DNA from: Alphaproteobacteria bacterium
Lineage (GTDB): Bacteria; Pseudomonadota; Alphaproteobacteria; UBA2966
Length of the DNA stretch: 64,000 nt
Direction of reading: 5' to 3'
Assembly (NCBI GenBank): GCA_018650465.1
Contig: JABIFY010000038.1
Span: forward strand, 1-64,000
The notes below the pieces were generated by a model. It ran no database searches. It was not told where the DNA came from and saw only the letters and a list, made by a program, of their open reading frames with translations. The translations under genes and the position numbers were made by a program. Shown in pieces: positions 25,779-34,586 of the stretch (its first letter is position 1; every line of letters begins with the position of its first letter).

Positions 25779-27677
25779 ATGATACATATTAATAACCTTC
25801 ATCATCGCATCGCAGGTCGATTGCTGCTGGAAAATGCGACCGCACATATTCCGGCAGGATCCCGTGTTGGCCTCGTTGGCCGCAATGGTACCGGCAAGAC
25901 GACATTGCTGCGTCTGATCATGCAGGAAACCGAGCCTGAAAGTGGTTCGATATCTGTCCGTAGTACAGCCCGTGTGGCAGCGGTCTCTCAGGAAGCGCCA
26001 TCTGGCAGCCAGACTTTACTGGATTTTGTCCTTGCCGCAGACGTTGAACGCGCTGCCTTGCTGGAAGAAGCTGACACAGCCACCGATCCGGGCCGCATCG
26101 CCTATGTGCATGAGCGTTTGTCCGATATTGATGCCCATTCCGCGCCGGCACGCGGGGGCTCCATCCTGTCAGGCCTTGGATTTGACGCTGAAACACAAAA
26201 GCGCAGCCTGTCCGAGTTTTCTGGCGGTTGGCGCATGCGTGTGGCACTGGCCGCCGTCCTGTTCTCTGAGCCAGATTTATTGTTGCTGGACGAGCCGACA
26301 AACCACCTGGACCTGGAAGCCGCCCTGTGGCTGGAAAACTATCTCAAATCCTACGAACACACCGTTCTCATCGTCAGCCACGACAGAGATCTGCTGAATG
26401 GGTCGGTAAACCGCATATTGCACCTGCATGACAATCGTCTGACACTCTACACCGGTGGTTATGACGAGTTTGAACGTCTTCGCCGTGAAAAATTGACCAT
26501 CCAGTCCAAAATGCACGCCCGCCAACAGGCGCAAATGCGCCACATGGAGGCCTTTGTTGAGCGTTTTCGCTACAAGGCCAGCAAGGCCCGCCAAGCCCAA
26601 AGTCGCCTCAAGGCGCTGGAGAAGATGAAGCCCATTGCGGCGGTCATGGAAGACAATGTCACGGAAATAAATTTTCCAAATCCGGAAGGTGCATCACCGC
26701 CTTTGATCCAGATTGAAGAGGCCTCAGCCGGGTACGAACCTGGCCTGCCAATCTTGTCTGATTTGAACCTGCGCATGGATCCGGACGACCGGATCGCCTT
26801 GTTGGGGGCCAATGGCAACGGTAAATCGACCCTCGCCAAGGTCCTGGCCGGTCGTTTGAAGCTGGAAACCGGCAGGCGCCGAGCCCATCGTAAACTGGAA
26901 GTCGGTTTCTTCGCCCAGCATCAGCTGGAAGAACTGACCCCGGGTCAATCTGCATTAGCCCACCTCATGGATATGATGGAAGGCCAGCCAGAATCGAAAG
27001 TCCGGGCCCGATTGGGGTCCTTTGGGTTTGGATTTGACAAGGCCGATACGCCGGTTGAAAAGCTGTCAGGTGGCGAGAAAGCTCGTTTGCTGTTGGCACT
27101 GGCCAGCTTCAAGGCCCCACACATTTTAATTCTGGATGAGCCGACCAACCACCTGGATGTGGATAGTCGTGAAGCGCTGATCCAGGCGATTAATGCCTAT
27201 GATGGCGCGGTTCTTTTGATTAGCCACGACCGGCATTTGATCGAGACCTGCGTTGACCGACTGTGGCTGGTGGAAGACGGCACTGTAAAAACCTGGGATG
27301 GCGATGTCGAAGACTACCGAAAAGCCGCCTTGTCGGCTCGGGGTGCTGGCAAAACCAAACAGGAAGCAAAAGAGGAACGCTCGGTCGAGAAGCATCACCG
27401 TGGGTCGCGCAAAGATGCCCGCCGTGAAGCCGCCGCCGCCCGTCAAGCGTTGTCTGGCTTGCGCAAAGACGTGCAAAAGGCTGAGAAACGCGTGCAAGAC
27501 CTGGCAGCAGAAAGCCAAAAGCTGGAAAGCGCCTTGGCGGATCCAAAGCTTTATGATGAAGACAAGAACCGCTTAAACGATCTCATGATCAAAAAAGGCA
27601 AAACCGACAAATTGAAAGAAGAAGCCGAAGCCCGTTGGCTGGCGGCAGAAGAAAAGCTGGAGCATGCCCAGGCTTGA
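25779..27677 (+). CDS. ABC-F family ATPase (ribosome-associated type)
   Basis: The 632-residue protein has two ABC ATPase domains and no membrane part. Walker A motifs are GRNGTGKTT and GANGNGKST. Signatures are FSGGWRMR and LSGGEKARL, and Walker B motifs are LLLLDEPTNHLD and ILILDEPTNHLD. A Lys/Arg-rich interdomain linker (about 230-300) and a C-terminal coiled coil (about 525-632, rich in Ala, Glu and Lys) are present, as in Uup/YheS-type members. These act on the ribosome; any antibiotic-protection role is not implied. No strong ribosome-binding site is seen. Confidence 0.93.
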   Translation: MIHINNLHHRIAGRLLLENATAHIPAGSRVGLVGRNGTGKTTLLRLIMQETEPESGSISVRSTARVAAVSQEAPSGSQTLLDFVLAADVERAALLEEADTATDPGRIAYVHERLSDIDAHSAPARGGSILSGLGFDAETQKRSLSEFSGGWRMRVALAAVLFSEPDLLLLDEPTNHLDLEAALWLENYLKSYEHTVLIVSHDRDLLNGSVNRILHLHDNRLTLYTGGYDEFERLRREKLTIQSKMHARQQAQMRHMEAFVERFRYKASKARQAQSRLKALEKMKPIAAVMEDNVTEINFPNPEGASPPLIQIEEASAGYEPGLPILSDLNLRMDPDDRIALLGANGNGKSTLAKVLAGRLKLETGRRRAHRKLEVGFFAQHQLEELTPGQSALAHLMDMMEGQPESKVRARLGSFGFGFDKADTPVEKLSGGEKARLLLALASFKAPHILILDEPTNHLDVDSREALIQAINAYDGAVLLISHDRHLIETCVDRLWLVEDGTVKTWDGDVEDYRKAALSARGAGKTKQEAKEERSVEKHHRGSRKDARREAAAARQALSGLRKDVQKAEKRVQDLAAESQKLESALADPKLYDEDKNRLNDLMIKKGKTDKLKEEAEARWLAAEEKLEHAQA

Positions 27678-27737
27678 CGCCTTCAGATTTGTCATTCAGG
27701 CTCTGCCGACAATCATTTAAGTCGGAAGGCCATTTCA

Positions 27738-28634
27738 ATGTCACCTGAAGAAATTCTCTCCCATCCCGCCCGGGTCCTCAGCCAGGCGCAACGTGAGCAT
27801 TATTTCGAACAGGGCTATGTAAGCGTTGAAAGTCTGGTGCCTGCCGATTTACTGGCCGAACTTGTAGCCGTGACTGACAGTTTCCTGGATCAAAGCCGGG
27901 CAGAAACAGACTCTGGCCGGAAATTTGACATTGGTCCCGGTCATTCCAGTGAAAGTCCTGTTCTCAGACGTTTGAAATCTCCGGATGACCAACATAATGC
28001 CTACTGGCGGTTTGCTTCAGGTCTGATGGCTGACGTTGCGGCGGATATTGCTGGCCCTAATGTCATTTATCACCATTCAAAACTCAATTTTAAATGGTTC
28101 GATGAAACCGACACTGTCAAATGGCACCAGGATATACAGTTTTTCCCGCATACCAATTATAACGTCTTCACAATTGGCTGTTATCTTGAAGATACAAATA
28201 TGGAAAACGGACCGCTGGCCGTTTTACCCGGCAGTCACAATCAGCAGCTTTACGATCAATATGCCGACAATGGTGACTGGAATGGCTGCCTGAATGATCG
28301 CGATGCTGCCACAATTGATATGTCAAAGGCTGAATATTTATTGGGTGCTGCGGGTTCAATCACCATCCATAACTGCCGAACCCTGCATTATTCGCCATCC
28401 AGCAAATCACCAAAACCAAGGCCTTTGTTACTGAACTGTTATTCATCAAGCGATGCCAAACCCTATACACCACACCCGGATCCGTCTTCCCATGCATTCA
28501 AGGTCGTGCGGGGCGAAGCCGTTAAGTGGGCCGAACATGATCCACGACCCTGCCAGATCCCACCGGATTGGTCACAGGGTTATACGTCGATCTATGCGGC
28601 TCAGGCTGGTGAAGAAAGCAACAGCCAGACATAG
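27738..28634 (+). CDS. Phytanoyl-CoA dioxygenase (PhyH) family protein
   Basis: The 298-residue protein belongs to the Fe(II)/2-oxoglutarate dioxygenases. The iron ligands are His130 and Asp132 in WHQDIQFF and His217 in RTLHYS. Arg228 is placed to bind 2-oxoglutarate. The N-terminal EHYFEQGYVSVESLVP and the ENGPLAVLPGSHN segment are typical of PhyH. It may hydroxylate a small metabolite or acyl group; the substrate is not predictable. GGAAGG precedes the ATG by about 9 bases. It follows the ABC-F gene in the same direction after 60 bases. Confidence 0.9.
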   Translation: MSPEEILSHPARVLSQAQREHYFEQGYVSVESLVPADLLAELVAVTDSFLDQSRAETDSGRKFDIGPGHSSESPVLRRLKSPDDQHNAYWRFASGLMADVAADIAGPNVIYHHSKLNFKWFDETDTVKWHQDIQFFPHTNYNVFTIGCYLEDTNMENGPLAVLPGSHNQQLYDQYADNGDWNGCLNDRDAATIDMSKAEYLLGAAGSITIHNCRTLHYSPSSKSPKPRPLLLNCYSSSDAKPYTPHPDPSSHAFKVVRGEAVKWAEHDPRPCQIPPDWSQGYTSIYAAQAGEESNSQT

Positions 28635-28660
28635 TTTAAAACTCAAAAATAGCTTCAGAT

Positions 28661-29200
28661 TCAGACGAACCGGCCAATATCGCCTGCCAGATTGGCATAA
28701 AATTCAGGTTTTTTCTGCACGAGAAATTGGATCACATTTTCTTCAACGGCCTCAACATTAAAGCGAAATCTTTTTTGGCCGATTTTGTGTGCGTATTGGA
28801 TAATGGCTTTGGTAATCGCTTTTCCGGCGCCGGTATTTTGCTCTGGATCCAGCGTCCGGGTCAGGACAAACTGTGGTACCTTGCCCATCAGGAACTGAAG
28901 TTGAGTCTTGCTCATACCAGCGTTCCGGCCCAGACAATGGATAAGAACGATGCCCAACGTTGCTGCGGCTTCAAGATCACGTTTGGAATTTATTGTTTTG
29001 GCGGATACAGCCACCTTCATAACCTGTTCAAACAGGAAAATTGCAGTGGCCTCTACGTTGTCGTAATCTTTCGCTTTGTCACCTTTTTCAGACACTATAC
29101 CAAATGTTTTCATGGTCGCTTCGAATTCAACCATAAAGACATCTTGCGAAAGCGATGACTTCAAAGGTTCTTTTTCGCCGCTAAACAGGCCAAATACCAT
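28661..29200 (-). CDS. Unrecognised cytosolic protein, 179 residues
   Basis: I do not recognise this protein. It starts MVFGLFSGEKEPLKSSLSQDVFMVEFEATMKTFG and appears mostly helical, with no signal peptide or membrane segment. The middle has NSKRDLEAAATLGIVLIHCLGRNAG with its only Cys. The end is basic and aromatic (KIGQKRFRFNVEAVEENVIQFLVQKKPEFYANLAG). Codon use looks like that of its neighbours. It is convergent with phyH and lies downstream of the thioesterase gene, 125 bases away, so it may have its own promoter. Confidence 0.7.
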   Translation of the reverse strand: MVFGLFSGEKEPLKSSLSQDVFMVEFEATMKTFGIVSEKGDKAKDYDNVEATAIFLFEQVMKVAVSAKTINSKRDLEAAATLGIVLIHCLGRNAGMSKTQLQFLMGKVPQFVLTRTLDPEQNTGAGKAITKAIIQYAHKIGQKRFRFNVEAVEENVIQFLVQKKPEFYANLAGDIGRFV

Positions 29201-29296
29201 CGCAAATGCTCCCCCCGAGACATCAGTAGTCTTACGTCAAGTATAATAACGGAAAATGTGCATAAAGTACCACAGCTGTTATCGTAAAAGGGGTTA

Positions 29297-29318
29297 AATA
29301 TTCAGCTTGCCGAATATT
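29297..29318. repeat. Inverted repeat downstream of the thioesterase gene
   Basis: AATATTC (29297-29303) and GAATATT (29312-29318) flank an 8-base loop. It lies just after the stop of the thioesterase gene and about 100 bases before the unknown gene. It may be a weak terminator or a protein site. There is no T-run. Confidence 0.35.
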
Positions 29319-29325
29319 ATGGTGT

Positions 29326-29850
29326 TCAGGCAGCCTCACGCATTCCTTGCTCCGCGGCCTGCCATTGCTTCAGCCATTCAGGCTGTTCAGGGGCTTTCAT
29401 GTCCATGCCCATCAAGGCATTGATTTTTTCCGGTGGGACCACGCCTTGCGGACTAACGAAACCACCACGAACATAAATGATAACGGCTACTTCTCCGTGA
29501 CGGACAAACCGGTGCTCAAAATAGACCCACTTTTCATCCCAGGTCAGAATACGACTTTGCAGTTCATATCGCCTGAAGGGCAGAAGTGATTTTCGATAAC
29601 GGACGGTCGTCGATGCAACAACCGGCTTCCAACCGCGTTTGAAACATTTGACGATCAATCCCGTCCGCAATGCCATGTCCAGGCGACCAACATCTGCAAT
29701 TGTCAGGATGCGACCATTATTCGCGTGAAGATTCAAATCAAGGTCATGGGGCCAAATGCGAATGGGTATGAATGATCGCTCCATCATGTTGACAGCGGGG
29801 CGCCACAGCGCGGCAATCAGACTAAGTAACAGCCTGCCAAGCAAACTCAT
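29326..29850 (-). CDS. Hotdog-fold thioesterase-like protein
   Basis: The 174-residue protein resembles the 4HBT/THEM6-like acyl-CoA thioesterases: FIPIRIWPHDLDLNLHANNGRILTIADVGRLDMALRTGL, then KPVVASTTVRYRKSLLPFRRYELQSRILTWDEKWVYFEHRFV. The Asp-Leu-Asp-Leu-Asn stretch is the usual active-site region. A hydrophobic N-terminus (LLGRLLLSLIAAL) may tether it to the membrane. Its ATG overlaps the TGA of the tetR gene, so both are in one transcript and it is the likely target of that regulator. Confidence 0.8.
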   Translation of the reverse strand: MSLLGRLLLSLIAALWRPAVNMMERSFIPIRIWPHDLDLNLHANNGRILTIADVGRLDMALRTGLIVKCFKRGWKPVVASTTVRYRKSLLPFRRYELQSRILTWDEKWVYFEHRFVRHGEVAVIIYVRGGFVSPQGVVPPEKINALMGMDMKAPEQPEWLKQWQAAEQGMREAA

Positions 29851-30470
29851 TGTATATCTCCTGCATTGACGGGTTTATGAAGCAATTCCACGGCTGCCCG
29901 CCGTGTTGAACGTAAGATGTGATCAGAATAATCTTGATCCCCGACGGCCCTCGACAACATCAATCCACCGACCATCATCGACATAACGGCAAGAAAAAGT
30001 TCATCATCCGCTGCGTTGGCCGTATGTGCATTGATGAGCTCTACCGGTAACAGCTTGTCCAGGCCCGATACCAGTCGGCGCAGACCGCGCTCGAAACCCT
30101 GCCTGGCGCCCTCGTCCCCACGCGACAATTCCGACCCAAGGGCTGCCAGCGGGCAACCTAGTTCAGGATTGTCGCGATGAACACGACTGAGATAACGCCC
30201 GATATAATGAGCAAGCCGCTCCTGTTTCTCGATACCTTCCAGACCCTCAGTCAATTTTCGGCCCGCATCCAGCACTGCTTCTTCAAAAGCTGCGGAGACA
30301 AGGTCATTCTTCGAATTAAAATGAGCATAAAAACCGCCATGCGTAAGTCCTGCATGTTTCATGACTTTTGCGATACCGGTGCCAGCAATGCCTTCAGATC
30401 GGAGAAGATCGGCGGCAGAAGCTATGATTCTCTGTCTGGTATCAGCCTTGTGTCCGGCGCTGTATGGCAT
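29847..30470 (-). CDS. TetR/AcrR-family transcriptional regulator
   Basis: The 207-residue repressor has the TetR helix-turn-helix at about residues 10-57 (TRQRIIASAADLLRSEGIAGTGIAKVMKHAGLTHGGFYAHFNSKNDLVSAAF). The effector domain has a C-terminal-type TetR pattern (YLSRVHRDNPELGCPLAALGSELSR). The ATG at 30470 is the family start; the longer frame adds a Tyr/Ile-rich tail. Overlap with the thioesterase gene and the palindrome 33 bases upstream suggest autoregulation. Confidence 0.92.
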   Translation of the reverse strand: MPYSAGHKADTRQRIIASAADLLRSEGIAGTGIAKVMKHAGLTHGGFYAHFNSKNDLVSAAFEEAVLDAGRKLTEGLEGIEKQERLAHYIGRYLSRVHRDNPELGCPLAALGSELSRGDEGARQGFERGLRRLVSGLDKLLPVELINAHTANAADDELFLAVMSMMVGGLMLSRAVGDQDYSDHILRSTRRAAVELLHKPVNAGDIQ

Positions 30471-30502
30471 TTTAATATGATCCTTATAATATATTGAGTA
30501 AT

Positions 30503-30524
30503 ATATATGATATTGATCATATAT
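30503..30524. promoter_or_regulatory. Candidate TetR operator
   Basis: ATATATGAT (30503-30511) and ATCATATAT (30516-30524) are perfect 9-bp arms around ATTG. The 22-bp palindrome ends 33 bases before the tetR start, where the promoter should be, so a TetR dimer bound here would block transcription of its own operon. Binding is inferred. Confidence 0.6.
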
Positions 30525-30776
30525 TATCAAGCTTATTTCCAGTTACCTCTTGAAAACCCTGTTTCAGATTTGTTGGCGAATAAACTTGATTGCGCCTGGA
30601 AATAAATAGTGTAGTCGGTGTCAGGCACTGTAGTGACCGTGAATTTGCCAGAGAAAGCAATCCAGAGCGCCTGAACCGTGATTCAATAGTATTTACCCAT
30701 CACCATTTCGTTCTTCAGTGCGTTTCTGTCTTGACGGAACAAGGTTTGCCCGTGAAACTACCCGATAACGATAGGC

Positions 30777-30797
30777 GTGCAGTCAAAAGAACTGCAC
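30777..30797. promoter_or_regulatory. Inverted repeat upstream of coxS
   Basis: GTGCAGT (30777-30783) and ACTGCAC (30791-30797) are perfect 7-bp arms around CAAAAGA. It lies 54 bases before the coxS ATG. It could be an operator or a leader hairpin; no cox-linked regulator gene is present in the cluster. Confidence 0.45.
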
Positions 30798-30851
30798 CGG
30801 GTGGGGTCATTCCAATCCGGCTAAGCCTTGGCAGTTTGGGGAGGAATACCA

Positions 30852-31319
30852 ATGCCCACCGTTTCCATGACGGTGAACGGCAAAGCTGTTTCAGCAGACG
30901 TTGAATCACGCACCTTGCTTGTTCATTATATCCGCGATCATATCGGACTGACCGGTACCCATGTCGGGTGCGACACCAGCCAGTGCGGCGCCTGTGTGGT
31001 GCACGTGAATGGCAAATCAGTCAAATCCTGCTCCACTCTGGCCGTGCAGGCCGAAGGGGCAGACGTCACGACCATTGAAGGCTTGGCTTCCGGGGAGGAA
31101 TTGCACCCGATGCAGGCAGCTTTCAAGGAAAATCACGGCTTGCAGTGCGGTTTTTGCACACCGGGCATGGTGATGAGTGCCGTTGATCTGGCAAACAACA
31201 TGAAAAACCTCGACGAAGCGACGATCCGTGAGCAGCTGGATGGCAACATCTGCCGCTGCACCGGTTATCATAACATCGTCAAATCGATCAAGGATGGCGC
31301 AGAACGGATGGGAGGCTGA
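30852..31319 (+). CDS. coxS: Cox-type molybdenum hydroxylase, iron-sulfur small subunit
   Basis: The 155-residue subunit carries two [2Fe-2S] clusters that pass electrons from molybdenum to FAD. The plant-type cluster ligands are in [18 protein letters not shown] and VKSCSTL. The second set is in [15 protein letters not shown] and [12 protein letters not shown]. The ATG at 30852 follows GGAGG at 7-8 bases and is preferred over the TTG at 30828. Gene order S-L-M differs from the M-S-L order of form I CO dehydrogenase operons and matches form II clusters. Confidence 0.95.
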   Translation: MPTVSMTVNGKAVSADVESRTLLVHYIRDHIGLTGTHVGCDTSQCGACVVHVNGKSVKSCSTLAVQAEGADVTTIEGLASGEELHPMQAAFKENHGLQCGFCTPGMVMSAVDLANNMKNLDEATIREQLDGNICRCTGYHNIVKSIKDGAERMGG

Positions 31320-31321
31320 TT

Positions 31322-33673
31322 GTGACTGAAACAGGAATTGGCGCCGCCGTACGGCGCACGGAAGACCAGCGTTTCCTAACCGGAAACGGAAATTATACGG
31401 ATGACATCAACGTCTTTGGCCAAACTTATGCGGCCTTTGTTCGTTCACCTCATGCTCACGCCAAAATCAATGGCATCAACAGTACAGCGGCTGCAGCTGC
31501 GGACGGTGTGGTTGCGATCCTGACGGGTGAAGAACTGGCTGCTGACGGTGTTGGCCCACTGATTTGTGGCTGGAACATTGCGGGTAAAAACGGCGTTGAA
31601 GCCCATAACTCACCAGTACACCACGCCTTGGCCATGGGCAAAGTAAACTACGTTGGTGACCATGTGGCGCTTGTTGTTGCCGAAACCCAGGCCCAGGCAG
31701 ATTCTGCTGCCGAGATGGTTGAAGTTGATTACGAAGAATTGCCAGCCGTTATCGGCACCGGCAAAGCCTTGAACCACGCTACGACGATACATGAAGAAGC
31801 TCCCGGAAACATGTGTTATGATTGGGAAATTGGCGATGCATCTGCAACAGATGCTGCCTTTGCCAATGCCGCTCATACGACAACGATCGAGATCGTCAAC
31901 AACCGGGTTATTCCAAATGCCATGGAGCCTCGTGCTTGCCTGGCCCAATTCAATAAGGGCACCGGCGACTGGACGCTTCATGTAACTTCGCAAAACCCGC
32001 ATGTGCATCGACTGGTCATGTCCGCATTCAATGGCGTGGCACCTGAGCATAAACTTCGCGTTATTGCGCCAGATGTTGGTGGCGGTTTTGGCTCCAAGAT
32101 CTTTATCTATGCTGAAGAAGTCGTTTGCACCTGGGCCACCCGCAAGGTTGGTCGTCCAATCAAATGGACCGCAAAACGCTCGGAAAGCTTCCTGTGTGAC
32201 GCCCACGGCCGCGATCACGTCTCCAAGGCTGAGTTGGCTCTGGATGCGGATGGCAAGTTCCTCGGTCTCAGGGTCAACACCAAAGCGAACCTAGGCTCCT
32301 ATCTGTCGACATTTGCTTCGGCTGTACCGACCTATATGTATGCCACATTGCTGGCGGGAACCTACACGACCCCGGCCATCTATTGTGATGTACAAGGCGT
32401 GTTCACCAACACAGCACCAGTAGACGCCTATCGCGGCGCTGGTCGTCCGGAAGCAACATATCTTTTGGAGCGTGTGGTTGAAACGGCTGCCCGTGAGATG
32501 AACATTGATCCGGCAGATCTGCGTCGGCGCAATTACATCCAGCCAGATGCTTTTCCTTACCAAACGCCTGTTGTCCACCAGTACGACATCGGTGATTACG
32601 GGGCGAGCCTTGATAAAGCCTGTGATATGGCCGATGTGGGTGGTTTTGCCGCCCGTCGGGCAGATAGTGAAAGTCGTGGCAAACGCCGTGGCCTGGGTTA
32701 TTCGTCCTACATCGAAGCTTGCGGTATTGCACCGTCAGCAGCGGTTGGCGCCTTGGGTGGCGGCGTTGGACTGTGGGAATCAGCGGATATCCGCTTTAAC
32801 GCCACAGGCAGCGTCACAGTCATGACAGGTACCCACAACCATGGTCAGGGCCACGAAACAGCCTTTGCCCAGGTGATATCAGAAAAACTTGGTGTACCGA
32901 TCGAAAACATCGAAATTGTTGAAGGCGATACCGACAAGGGTCCATTTGGTATGGGCACTTATGGTTCACGTTCAATCGCCGTTGGTGGTTCTGCTATCGT
33001 CAAGGCAGCGGACAAGATCGTCGAGAAGGGCAAAAAAATCGCTGCCCATTGTCTCGAGGCTGCTGAAGACGACATCGAATTTGCTGGCGGCAACTTCACT
33101 GTGGCTGGCACCGACAAGGTGATGAACATCGCCGAAGTCGCTTTCACCGCTTATGTGCCGCACAACTATCCGGAGGGTGTAGAGCCCGGTTTGCACGAGC
33201 AAGCCTTCTACGATCCGCTGAACTTCTCGTTCCCGGCTGGTGTGCATATCTGTGAAGTTGAGATTGATCCGACAACGGGTGAAACCGAGATCGTCAACTA
33301 CACAGCAGTCGATGACTTCGGCACCATCATCAATCCGATGATTGTGGAAGGTCAGGTTCACGGTGGTATTGGCCAGGGCGTAGGCCAGGCCATGCTTGAA
33401 GGCGCGAACTACGACGAAAACGGTCAGTTGGTGACCGGTTCCTACATGGATTACACCATGCCACGGGCCGACAACCTGCCGAACTTCAACGTCGGTACCA
33501 CCTCGACACCGTCACCGCTGAACCCGCTTGGGGTCAAGGGTGCTGGTGAAGCCGGTGCCATTGCCTCGCCACCTGCGGTGATCAACGCGATCACAGACGC
33601 CTGCGGCGGTGCCATGATCGATATGCCTGCAACCCAAGAAAAAGTCTGGCAAGCCTGCCAGGCGGCTGAATAA
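31322..33673 (+). CDS. coxL: Form II CoxL-like molybdenum hydroxylase large subunit
   Basis: The 783-residue catalytic subunit binds the molybdopterin cytosine dinucleotide cofactor. It starts with a GTG two bases after coxS. Family segments are [44 protein letters not shown] and the Glu of [14 protein letters not shown], which acts as the base in this enzyme class. The active-site loop is AYRGAGR (residues 369-375). True form I CO dehydrogenases have AYxCSFR, with the Cys that holds copper. This is therefore form II, whose physiological substrate is mostly unknown; slow CO oxidation or hydroxylation of an aldehyde or purine-like compound are possible. Confidence 0.95.
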   Translation: MTETGIGAAVRRTEDQRFLTGNGNYTDDINVFGQTYAAFVRSPHAHAKINGINSTAAAAADGVVAILTGEELAADGVGPLICGWNIAGKNGVEAHNSPVHHALAMGKVNYVGDHVALVVAETQAQADSAAEMVEVDYEELPAVIGTGKALNHATTIHEEAPGNMCYDWEIGDASATDAAFANAAHTTTIEIVNNRVIPNAMEPRACLAQFNKGTGDWTLHVTSQNPHVHRLVMSAFNGVAPEHKLRVIAPDVGGGFGSKIFIYAEEVVCTWATRKVGRPIKWTAKRSESFLCDAHGRDHVSKAELALDADGKFLGLRVNTKANLGSYLSTFASAVPTYMYATLLAGTYTTPAIYCDVQGVFTNTAPVDAYRGAGRPEATYLLERVVETAAREMNIDPADLRRRNYIQPDAFPYQTPVVHQYDIGDYGASLDKACDMADVGGFAARRADSESRGKRRGLGYSSYIEACGIAPSAAVGALGGGVGLWESADIRFNATGSVTVMTGTHNHGQGHETAFAQVISEKLGVPIENIEIVEGDTDKGPFGMGTYGSRSIAVGGSAIVKAADKIVEKGKKIAAHCLEAAEDDIEFAGGNFTVAGTDKVMNIAEVAFTAYVPHNYPEGVEPGLHEQAFYDPLNFSFPAGVHICEVEIDPTTGETEIVNYTAVDDFGTIINPMIVEGQVHGGIGQGVGQAMLEGANYDENGQLVTGSYMDYTMPRADNLPNFNVGTTSTPSPLNPLGVKGAGEAGAIASPPAVINAITDACGGAMIDMPATQEKVWQACQAAE

Positions 33674-33686
33674 GGAGGACCTGAAT

Positions 33687-34481
33687 ATGTACGGTTTTGA
33701 TTATCACCGTCCCGGCAGTGTAGCCGACGCAGCCTCCGCACTCGGCGGGGCTGATGATGGCAAGTATCTGGCCGGTGGCCAGACCTTGCTGGCAACCATG
33801 AAACAACGCCTGGCATCACCGTCAGACCTTGTTGATCTTGGTGGCATTGCCGATCTCAAAGGCATCACGGTTAGTGGTGGTTCCGTCTCCATCGGTGCCA
33901 CGACGACCCATGCCGAAGTGGCAGCCTCTGCGGACGTTCAGGGCGCGATCCCTGCCCTTGCCGCTATGGCGGGTGACATTGGTGACCGTCAGGTTCGCAA
34001 TGCGGGCACAATTGGTGGCTCTTTGGCCAACAATGATCCTGCGGCGGACTATCCAGCGGCCATTCTGGCTCTGGGTGCGACGATTACCACGAACAAACGC
34101 CAGATTGCGGCTGATGACTTTATTGTCGGCATGTTCGAGACAGCTCTGGAAGAAGACGAGATTATCACCTCGGTATCCTTCCCGGCACCAACTTCGGCTG
34201 CCTACATGAAGTTCAAGCAGCCTGCATCGCGCTTCGCTCTCGTCGGGGTGTTTGTGGCCAAGACGGCTGGTGGTGTACGTGTTGCTGTTACCGGTGCCAC
34301 ATCTGTGGCCCATCGGGGACCGAAACTCGAAGCCGCCCTGAACGAGAATTTCTCAGCCAGTGCTGTCGACGGTGTTCAGATCCCGGTTGACCACATGAAT
34401 GTGGATATCCACGCCGGTGCTGAATATCGCGCCAATCTGGTCAAGGTTATGGCCAAACGCGCGGTCGAAGCCTGCGGTTAA
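33687..34481 (+). CDS. coxM: Cox-type molybdenum hydroxylase, FAD subunit
   Basis: The 264-residue subunit holds the FAD that hands electrons to the quinone or other acceptor. The two FAD-binding motifs are KYLAGGQTLLATMKQRLASP and RNAGTIGGSLANNDPAADYPAAILAL. The start MYGFDYHRPGSVADAASAL is that of the family. AAGGAGG precedes it well. It follows coxL after 13 bases and is followed by a strong terminator, so it closes the structural-gene unit. Confidence 0.95.
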   Translation: MYGFDYHRPGSVADAASALGGADDGKYLAGGQTLLATMKQRLASPSDLVDLGGIADLKGITVSGGSVSIGATTTHAEVAASADVQGAIPALAAMAGDIGDRQVRNAGTIGGSLANNDPAADYPAAILALGATITTNKRQIAADDFIVGMFETALEEDEIITSVSFPAPTSAAYMKFKQPASRFALVGVFVAKTAGGVRVAVTGATSVAHRGPKLEAALNENFSASAVDGVQIPVDHMNVDIHAGAEYRANLVKVMAKRAVEACG

Positions 34482-34502
34482 GGTTTCCGAACGCACAAGA
34501 TC

Positions 34503-34534
34503 GGGGGGAGGTTCGCCTCCCCCCTTTTTGTTTT
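34503..34534 (+). terminator. Strong intrinsic terminator after coxM
   Basis: GGGGGGAGG (34503-34511) pairs with CCTCCCCCC (34516-34524) around the very stable loop TTCG, followed by TTTTTGTTTT. It lies between coxM and coxD, so it separates the structural genes from the maturation genes or sets their ratio. Confidence 0.92.
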
Positions 34535-34586
34535 ACGAACTTCTTGATACAAATAATGTTACTATTTCAGAATCGCACGTATAATC

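Larger units (their letters stand above)
30471..30851. other. Divergent intergenic region between tetR and coxS
   Basis: This 381-base gap holds no convincing gene. Small frames on both strands lack domains and ribosome-binding sites. It contains an AT-rich palindrome near tetR (30503-30524) and a GC-richer inverted repeat near coxS (30777-30797). A TTGACG at 30731-30736 could be a -35 box for coxS, but no good -10 box is seen at the right distance. Confidence 0.6.

Noticed and set aside
30590-30904. Rightward 104-residue open frame before coxS
   Set aside because: It overlaps the coxS start in another frame, has no domain, and its codons look random.
31322-33673. CoxL as a proven aerobic CO dehydrogenase
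   Set aside because: The loop is AYRGAGR and not AYxCSFR, so the copper-binding Cys is missing and the form I call is not supported.
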